From Dipteronia dyeriana (Eukaryota; Streptophyta; Magnoliopsida; Sapindales; Sapindaceae), in assembly GCA_032871835.1 (NCBI GenBank), contig CM065299.1:30182074-30246073 (forward strand): a stretch of 64,000 nucleotides of DNA, in the 5' to 3' direction. Both the position numbers and the translations under genes were made by a program. Under the pieces are notes generated by a model that made no database searches, was not told where the DNA came from, and was given only the letters and a program-made list of their open reading frames with translations. Below, in pieces: positions 57,210 through 64,000 of this stretch (its first letter is position 1; every line of letters begins with the position of its first letter).

Positions 57210-60200
57210 TTACATCTGGACAGTAGTGTGTACTTGGTAAAAATTGCTTGTTTCCTTTATTTTATCACATTTTAAGAAACCTTTGTACCATCTAATAGAG
57301 TTTTTAGGGATACGTGTGAGATTGTTCTTGTAATCAATATAATAAAGCCCAAATCTAGCGAGGTAGCCATCTATCCACTCAAAGTCATCAAATATACTCC
57401 AATAGAAATATCCTTTCACGTTTACGCCGTTCCTGCATGATTATGATTGTCAGTAGTCATTAATTAGATAATTAGTCTTCTTGATATATCAGAACCCAAC
57501 GGGACTTGATAGCCAGGCAATGTCCCAGCACCAAATGGTCTAATTTGATCCTTAATGACTTACTCAATTGCCTTGCGGATACGATACAAATGCTGAACAA
57601 CATAGTTGATCCGATGTTGATCCTTAAGTGCTACATTGACTGGAAGGCTGTCGTTCCGTTTCTCAGTAACCCCTGTACACACCCACAAAATGACTTCACA
57701 ATTTCGATAAATATTAGAAAATAAAAATAAACATAATTAGCAACAAACAAGCTCTAACCATTCTCAGTAATGTAGATTGTAGGGTTTTGGTATTCTTTCT
57801 TTATAAACTCCAAAATTTTCTGCAGCCCTTGAGGATAAATGTAAATGAACCGAGTCCCTTCGGCCTAAGAATACAAAGATGTAATCAAGAACTCATATAT
57901 TACATATAAGTATTCAAATATAATGAAAACTAAAAATTTCACATTAACTAACATCATATATAGAAATGCATGTAAAATTTGATTAGTATTTTGGTCACAA
58001 TTGAAATTCAATTACAGATTCACAGAAATATTAATCATATAGTTTAATACCCGTGGGCCCATCAGAACTCCATTTTTGTCCGCTGTGGTCACAATCAGAA
58101 AACAGCAAATAATCATTAATGGCTACAAATCTTAATTAATTTTTACTGACATTACTTGTATGTCAAGGTATATAATATAGTCTTTACTTAGTTTACCTGT
58201 GATATTTACAGATTCATCGGCACTGAAGCTGATCGGCGTGGCACGTAAATCAATGGGGATGTTCTTGGCGTATCGCGATGTGTAATAATTGATACCGATG
58301 AAATCGAAAGATCCTTTGATCAACTTCTTCTCTTCCGCTGAAAGAGTGGGTAGCCTATCCTTCACTATTTCTCTCATGATTCTCGGATAATCTCCATACA
58401 CCAATGGCTCAGCAAACCTGATTCCCAAGCAACTCGGAGAATTATAAATAATAATAATAATAATAAAATATCTTAAAACCGATTCTGCTTATAAAAACCC
58501 ACTAACCATCCAAGCTCAAAATCCATTGCTCGTTTTGCTGCAGCTTTATCGTCAGATGATTCTGAATAAGGCTCGTAATATTGTCCCAAAAGGGTCAATC
58601 CAATTTGGCCCCCTTGTTTTTTCTGGACATTGATCAATAATATTAGTATCTGTAAAATCTCTAGTTATAGTAACCATCATATCCAAAAATTTAATCTAAT
58701 AAGAAAATCTAAACACCCTGTCAAACGGGTACATAAACAGATGCAGGTGACTTGAACCTATGACTCATAGGTCAAACCTGGCTCTACCAATGTTAGTAAA
58801 TAAAGACACAAAAATGACCGATTAATAATATTTAAACATGAAAGTAATACTGAAAGAGAGAGATTGAGAAAGTAGGATGATAACCTGGAACTTTTCTGTA
58901 TAAAGTCTAAAAGCAGTGGCATGTGCAAGCAGAAGGTTGTGAGCCACAATATATGGTTCTGTGGACGAATTGCCTGCTTTACAGGTTTTTCTATCTGTGC
59001 ACCTCACTTGTGGAGGAAATCCCAAGTCATACCCATATTTTGCAACAATCAGTGGCTCATTAATTGTGATCCAGTTCTTCACTCTGTCTCCAAATGTTCT
59101 AAACAAAATCTCAGTGTAGTCCTTGAAATCATCCCTGAAAACAATTCAAAACCAAAATTAAACATAAATTTAAATTTCTTTCACAATATAATCTAGATAA
59201 AGTTTAATTGAAGTTGACATTTAGTATAAATTTAGGCTTTGAAAATATTTACAAGAATTCTCAAATGCAGGATACTGCATTTTATTTGCAACTCTTGCAT
59301 TGAATTTTAAAAATTCACTTTAAACTACTCAAACTTTTACTAGTTCACACGGTACTCACTAATCTATGTATAGTTGAATGTCAAATTTTTTAATGTTTAA
59401 CATGAATTTTGCAGAGTGGATCCCGCAACTGAGAGAATTAGTAAGAAGATATATATACTCACACAAAGGAGCGACTTAATGGACCACCATATTTTTTTTC
59501 CAGGGCTTGTGGTGAATCAAAGTGGAGGATTGTCACAAAGGGCTTGATGCCTGCATTAATTATTAAACTTGAAATTATGACTCTTCATCTTCTTCGTTTT
59601 TTCTTTTTTGACTATAAACCAAAAAAAAAAAAAAAAATGTTAAGTCAAAATATAAGTAAAATACTAAATAATTAGGATTCTAACCATATTTAATCAGCTC
59701 ATTAATGAGACTGTTGTAATGATAGATGCCTTCTTGGTTCACTCCACCACTTAAGGATCCATCTAAACATAAAAATTTGTTCATCATTGTGTATTTTTTT
59801 TTAATTATTATTATTCTTAACTTGTTTTGTAGGATGAAAAGTAAACAAACTTGGAAGAATTCTGGTCCAGGAAATGGAAAATCTGTAAGAATCAACTCCC
59901 AGGTCCTTCAAAAGCTTCAAATCCTCCTACAAATATACAATTACAATGTATATAAATTGGCAATTAATTAGTTGGCAAATTTTGATGAGAAATAAAAAGT
60001 CACCATGTACTCACCTTGTATCGCCTGTATGAATCAATGGCCTTATTACTTCCATCGCGGATTCCTCCTGGAAAAAGGATGAAAAACCATTAGAAATTAT
60101 GAGAATTCCTTTTCAGAAAATGCATGCATATCAACAAAAACTTCAAGATGATCATTAAAAATGAAGTTAAGAGAACCTGGATATTTTTGAACGAAGGCGT

Positions 60201-61081
60201 CCCAGATGCTTGGTCCTCTGCCTCCATCTTTGGCCGATCCTTCAATCTGAACCCATTAAAAAATATTTGTATATGGACATAAATTGTGTTTGAGTCTCAA
60301 GAATTATTTAAATTAATATACATAGGCCAGATTTTTTTGTGTGGTATTCGGCTCTGTAGAGTGTCAGGGATTTATAAAGTGAACTTTCTAAGTTATAGAG
60401 TTGAGATCTCAACTCTTCACTCTAATAATAATATATTCATTAAATACTATTAATAATAATATACTAGTCATGTACCTGTGTAGCAGCGCTCGAGGCTCCA
60501 AACAAGAAATCACTTGCAAAGTCACATCTCCTAATCTCAGGTTTCAAGGTACTAGCCAATGAACCCACCTCTTTTGAAAGAAAAAAATTATTAGAAAAAG
60601 TTGAGAATGATAAACTGACAATGAACATCTATATATAATTTTTCTTATGTCTGGGAGACTGGGATCCTGAAATATAGTTATGTAACATTACAGCGGTTTT
60701 ATAAAATTAGAGAATTGATTCTCTAACGTTAGAATCAAGACCCCAAATCCACATATAATTATTGTCTTGGATATAACTAAATTCGAGATCCCAATCATAA
60801 GAAACTCATCAGCATGTGTGTATATAACATTATAATCGACCAAAAAACTTAAAGCTGTCGAATACTGGTCAAACAATAGTATTTTAGATAGGATAAGAAA
60901 CGAAATAAGAAATTCATCTACTCTTCCTTTATGACACAGACAGAAATCTACAAAGAAGAAACTGCATATATTAAAAGTAAAAAGAACAAAAAGTTCAAAA
61001 TAAAGAGAACAAACCTAGAGGGTGCACAGAGAAGCAGGCAAGCAAGGAAATGACAGGAATGACAAGTAGATAGGATGCCAT
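57210..61081 (-). CDS. GH1 beta-glucosidase, 14 exons, apparently intact
   Basis: Splicing 61015-61081, 60476-60570, 60177-60246, 60015-60067, 59851-59926, 59685-59762, 59463-59550, 58885-59134, 58507-58622, 58197-58417, 58051-58082, 57759-57864, 57564-57672 and 57210-57432 gives 1584 nt, 527 residues plus TAA. All introns are GT-AG. Residues 1-22 are a signal peptide ([20 protein letters not shown]). GH1 motifs: [11 protein letters not shown] (Gln54), [10 protein letters not shown] (His156), WITINEP with acid/base Glu202, ITENG with nucleophile Glu416, WSIFDDFEW (465-473). Several N-x-S/T sites and no ER-retention tail suggest vacuole or apoplast. The family hydrolyses plant glycosides (cyanogenic, phenylpropanoid, alkaloid and others), and substrate cannot be read from sequence. 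HFDSPQ is atypical, as most family members have HWD-x-P-Q. The neighbouring pseudogene shares its exon structure. Confidence 0.93.
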
Positions 61082-61231
61082 AGCTAGCAATTAGGAGCTT
61101 GCATGAGTCAAATATTTTTAACAAGTAACCAGTGACTCTACTACTAACTCAATTCCTTGTTAAATGTAGGAGATCTAACTGATTTAAGTTGACTTAATCA
61201 CTGCCACATGGCCCACAACAACGACCATTAA
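61082..61231 (-). promoter_or_regulatory. Remaining upstream region of the intact GH1 gene
   Basis: About 150 bp separate the ATG from a TIR element. On the gene strand an AT-rich ttaaaaatatttgac lies about 35-50 bp before the ATG. The core aagtcaactt, containing a W-box-like TTGAC on one strand, lies about 110 bp before it. Neither is proven. Any distal control elements now lie beyond, or inside, the inserted transposon. Confidence 0.35.
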
Positions 61232-61550
61232 TATTAATATGGAATATTAAGATTTTAGTCACTATAGTTTACGTTTATCTAGATTTGATCCACTAGTTTT
61301 TTGAATTATTAACTTTAGTCCATCAGTTCTCTGACAATACCGAATCCAGTCCCTACCGTCCAATTCCGTTAGTTTTCCGTTGACTTCCGTTAGATCAACA
61401 AGGGTATTATGGGAATTTTGATAAAAGCTTCTAGAAGCTTTTCATTAATAAGGGTAAAAATGGTATTTCATTTAATTTTTTTTAAAATATATATATATAT
61501 TAAAATAATTAATATTAAAAATTAAAAATATAAATTATTTTTTAGAAAAA

Positions 61551-62047
61551 GACACAGATACCCTTCATAAATACATATAACTACACTTGATAAATTTATA
61601 TAATTATATATTTACCCAAATAATAATTAAACAATAACCCCAAAACTTTAGGAATTAAGAAATTGACCCCAAAAAAGACACAAATACCCTTCAAAAATAC
61701 ATATAATTACACTTGATAAATTTATATAATTATATATCTACCCAAATAATAAGTAAACAATAACCCCAAAACTTTAGGAGTTAAGAAATTGACCCCAAAA
61801 AAGACACAAATACCCTTCATAAATACATATAATTACACTTGATAAATTTATATAATTATATATCTACCCAAATAATAATTAAACAATAACCCTAAAACTT
61901 TAGGAATTAAGAAATTAACCACAAAAAAGACACAAATACCCTTCATAAATACATATAATTACACTGATAAATTTATATAATTATATATCTACCAAAATAA
62001 TAATTAAACAATAACCCCAAAACTTTAGGAATTAAGAAATTGACCAC
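61551..62047. repeat. 126-bp tandem repeat, about four copies
   Basis: Units start with gacacaaataccc at 61551, 61677, 61803 and 61929, exactly 126 bases apart. The last is slightly short. Units are nearly identical, with single-base changes such as cataaatac/caaaaatac, so the array is young. Confidence 0.95.
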
Positions 62048-62460
62048 AATCCCTTCCTCACACTCTCCAGATCTCTTCATCTCCCTCCCTCGTTCAACAC
62101 CATCACCACCACCACCACTAAAAACCAAACGATCCGAAGCACCACCACCACCAATCCCTCTCTCCAGATCTCATCTTTCTCGTTCTCTCTCTCTCTCTCT
62201 CTTTCTCAATCACTCTAATTTCTCTCTCTAGATTTGGTGATTTCATAGAAAACGTGCTCGTGAGAGGTTGGAATGGGTGGGAAATGAACCGTAAAACTGT
62301 CGACCTTTCGATCTGGGTAGAAAACGGTCTGAAACAAGGTCGGAAACGGTGTAGAATAGCCAGGTTTCACGTCGAGTCAACTGGGTCAAGAACCAGGTCC
62401 GGGTCGGGCCGTCGACGGGTCACTGGCTGGGAAGACAATATTACGTCACGCTGACGTCGA
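62048..62460 (+). other. Gene-like 5' segment inside the TIR element
   Basis: It looks like the start of a plant gene: a CT-rich leader with (CT)n at 62188-62208, CCACCACCAC codons (open frame 62040-62231, Ser/Pro-rich), then a moderately GC-rich stretch with short frames (62254-62454). No known protein family is recognisable, and no intron or long ORF continues. It may be a captured promoter/5' UTR. Confidence 0.4.
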
Positions 62461-62763
62461 GCTAATATAATGGGGTATACTCAGCAATTTCTGGGGTGCA
62501 CTCAGTGGCCCAAGGTGGCTTGTTTCAAGGTGCGTTTAGTTCTGGGTTGGGGTGCGCTTAGCAAGCCCAACAACCCACTTCATGAAGGGCATAAAGGTCT
62601 TTTTACAGATAACAGGGGCAGTATGGTCATTTTGTCCTATGACGTTGTCAGTAAACAGAAACCGTGATAGAATGACTAAAGTTAGTAATTCAAAAACCTA
62701 GTGGATCAAACCCAGATTAACGCTAACTAGAGGAACTAAAATCTTAATATCCCTATTAATATA

Positions 62764-63637
62764 GAGGTAATTTCACTAAAGAGCCTATTTTTTGATGAAT
62801 TATCACATATTTAAACGTTTTTGTTATATTAGTAACTTAAGTCCCTTGTTTTTATCTCACTTTAGTCCATTTGACTAAAATATTAACGATCAACTCTAAC
62901 AATATTTATAAAAATATAATTTTACCTTTATCCAAATGATATATTAAATTTCAAAAATAAATAATATTAAAATGGTTTATAAAAATAAATTAATAACAAA
63001 AATTTATTTTCTAAAAAGCAAAAAAAAAAGTATTTTTTTAAGAAGAAAATAACTAATGGATTATGAAAAATATAAAGCTAAAAAAAAAAAAAACCTGAAA
63101 GTATTTTTTTAAAAAAGAAAAAAGAAGTATTTCAAAAAATAAGTTTTTTTTTAAGTAAATGGATCTCCACCGTTGGATTTGGATCGATCCAATGGTGGAG
63201 ATCCATGTACTTTTAAAATAAATAAAAAACTTTCTCTTTACTTTTTGTAATACTTTCTATTTTATGTTTTTTTTTTAATTTATGAAAATACTTTTAATTT
63301 ATTATTTATTTAAACTTTATATTTTCCATAATTCATTAGTTTTTTTTCCTGTTTTTAAAATTATTATATTTTTTGTTTTTTTTAGAAAATAAAATTTTGT
63401 TGTTAATTTACTTTTATAAACCATTTTAACATTATTTATTTTTGAAACTCAATAAATCATTTTGACAATGGTAAACTTGTACTTTTATATCTATAGTTAG
63501 AGTTGACCATTAATATTTTAGTCAAATGTAATAAAGTGATGTATTTTGGGAAAAAAATGACTTAAATTGTTAATATGACAAAAACATTTAAATAGATAAC
63601 ATTCACCAAAAAGTAGAAACTTTAGTGAAATTACTCC
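62764..63637. mobile_element. Foldback element with arms of about 400 bp
   Basis: The left end gaggtaatttcactaaag and the right end ctttagtgaaattactcc are inverted. Further inner segments match in inverted order: ttgactaaaatattaa/ttaatattttagtcaa, aataatattaaaatggtttataaa and its complement, and ggatctccaccgttggat/tccaatggtggagatcca around the centre at 63173. It could form one long hairpin. No coding content. Confidence 0.75.
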
Positions 63638-64000
63638 ATTAGAGCATCTCGAACCTTTGCTCTAATCTCCAAATTGAAGCCAAAAAACACTTCAACCCAG
63701 CTCCAATCCTTACGCCAGTTTGCCTCTGTCGAAATCCTTGCGCTAGAAGTAGCGCAATCAGGAGATTGCGCTACTTTGCTCGTTTTGATTGTTATTTTTT
63801 TTAATCCCTCCTATTTTTGTAATTTACAATTTAAACAACAATGTTTCATTCTTTTACGATTTGATCCCTCATTTTATAAGGTTAGCTAATTACAGTTTTC
63901 CCATATTAAATATAATTCATTACAATTATATACTTATATTAATATTGATAATAAACTAAAATAAGTTATATAATGTAATAATTACTAAATGTCATTAATA
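63638..64000. mobile_element. Left part of a MITE-like sequence cut by the window edge
   Basis: Begins attagagcatctcgaacc, like the gagcatctccaacc ends common in plant MITEs. It holds a palindrome agtagcgcaatcaggagattgcgctact (63748-63775). The right end is outside the window. Confidence 0.4.

Larger units (their letters stand above)
61232..62763. mobile_element. TIR element with about 75-bp ends, tandem repeats and a gene-like segment
   Basis: The left arm (ggaatattaagattttagtc onward, 61241-61325) and right arm (62670-62750) are inverted copies. They share attaagattttagt, tttgatccactag and tttttgaattaytaactttagt. Between them lie a 126-bp tandem repeat (61551-62047) and a CT-rich, then GC-richer, segment (62048-62460). 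The long TIRs and the gene-like interior resemble a Mutator-type carrier (Pack-MULE), but no transposase is seen and the class is inference. Confidence 0.65.

Noticed and set aside
61551..62047. Possible CRISPR-like array
   Set aside because: The 126-bp units are contiguous and nearly identical with no spacers. This is a tandem repeat in plant DNA.

Overview
This window is nuclear DNA from a flowering plant, most likely a eudicot. The evidence is multi-exon genes with GT-AG introns, a 14-exon family 1 glycoside hydrolase (GH1) gene, plant Ty1/copia and Ty3/gypsy LTR retrotransposons with tRNA-Met-type primer sites, MITEs, and AT-rich intergenic DNA. I cannot name the species. There are no rRNA genes, convincing tRNA genes or CRISPR arrays.

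The low-copy content is a tandem family of GH1 beta-glucosidases on the minus strand. One copy (57210-61081) can be spliced into an uninterrupted 527-residue protein with both catalytic glutamates. A second copy is a pseudogene whose exons I can follow from exon 14 (10062) to exon 1 (55788). It once spanned about 4 kb and now covers 45.7 kb because transposons landed in it. A third copy is an orphan exon 7 near 1.56-2.05 kb, itself split by a MITE.

Layout: 1-1224, end of a minus-strand LTR element that runs off the window. 1.5-2.05 kb, GH1 exon relic plus MITE. 2.28-2.76 kb and 9.3-9.96 kb, two patches of a diverged repeat of about 170-190 bp. 2.8-3.8 kb, 3' end of a MULE transposase. 4234-9164, short-LTR copia element (A) carrying a SIRE-like solo LTR at 7275-8932 with TSD AAACT. 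10.06-12.24 kb, 3' exons of the GH1 pseudogene. 12243-18471, copia element B inserted inside pseudogene exon 10 (TSD TAATC). 18.47-19.84 kb, pseudogene exons 10 to 4. 19910-42830, a three-deep nest in pseudogene intron 3: copia D (TSD GAAAA) contains copia C (28403-42695) in its right LTR, and C contains a SIRE-like copia (33834-40810, TSD TCAGG) in its right LTR. 42.86-45.55 kb, pseudogene exons 3 and 2, with two inverted Harbinger-like MITEs between them. 45767-55705, Tat-type Ty3/gypsy element in pseudogene intron 1. 55722-55788, pseudogene exon 1. 57210-61081, the intact GH1 gene. 61.23-64.0 kb, TIR and foldback elements, the first beginning about 150 bp upstream of the GH1 start codon.

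All the retrotransposons with readable coding regions are internally deleted or carry stops and altered catalytic motifs, so none looks autonomous. The most unusual points are the GH1 pseudogene stretched by nested insertions, the gypsy element with two RNase H domains and a long antisense ORF, a 39-bp inverted copy inside a copia RT gene, an exchangeable palindromic cassette in the SIRE-like LTRs, a 51-base C homopolymer, and a gene-like TIR element in the promoter region of the only intact gene.
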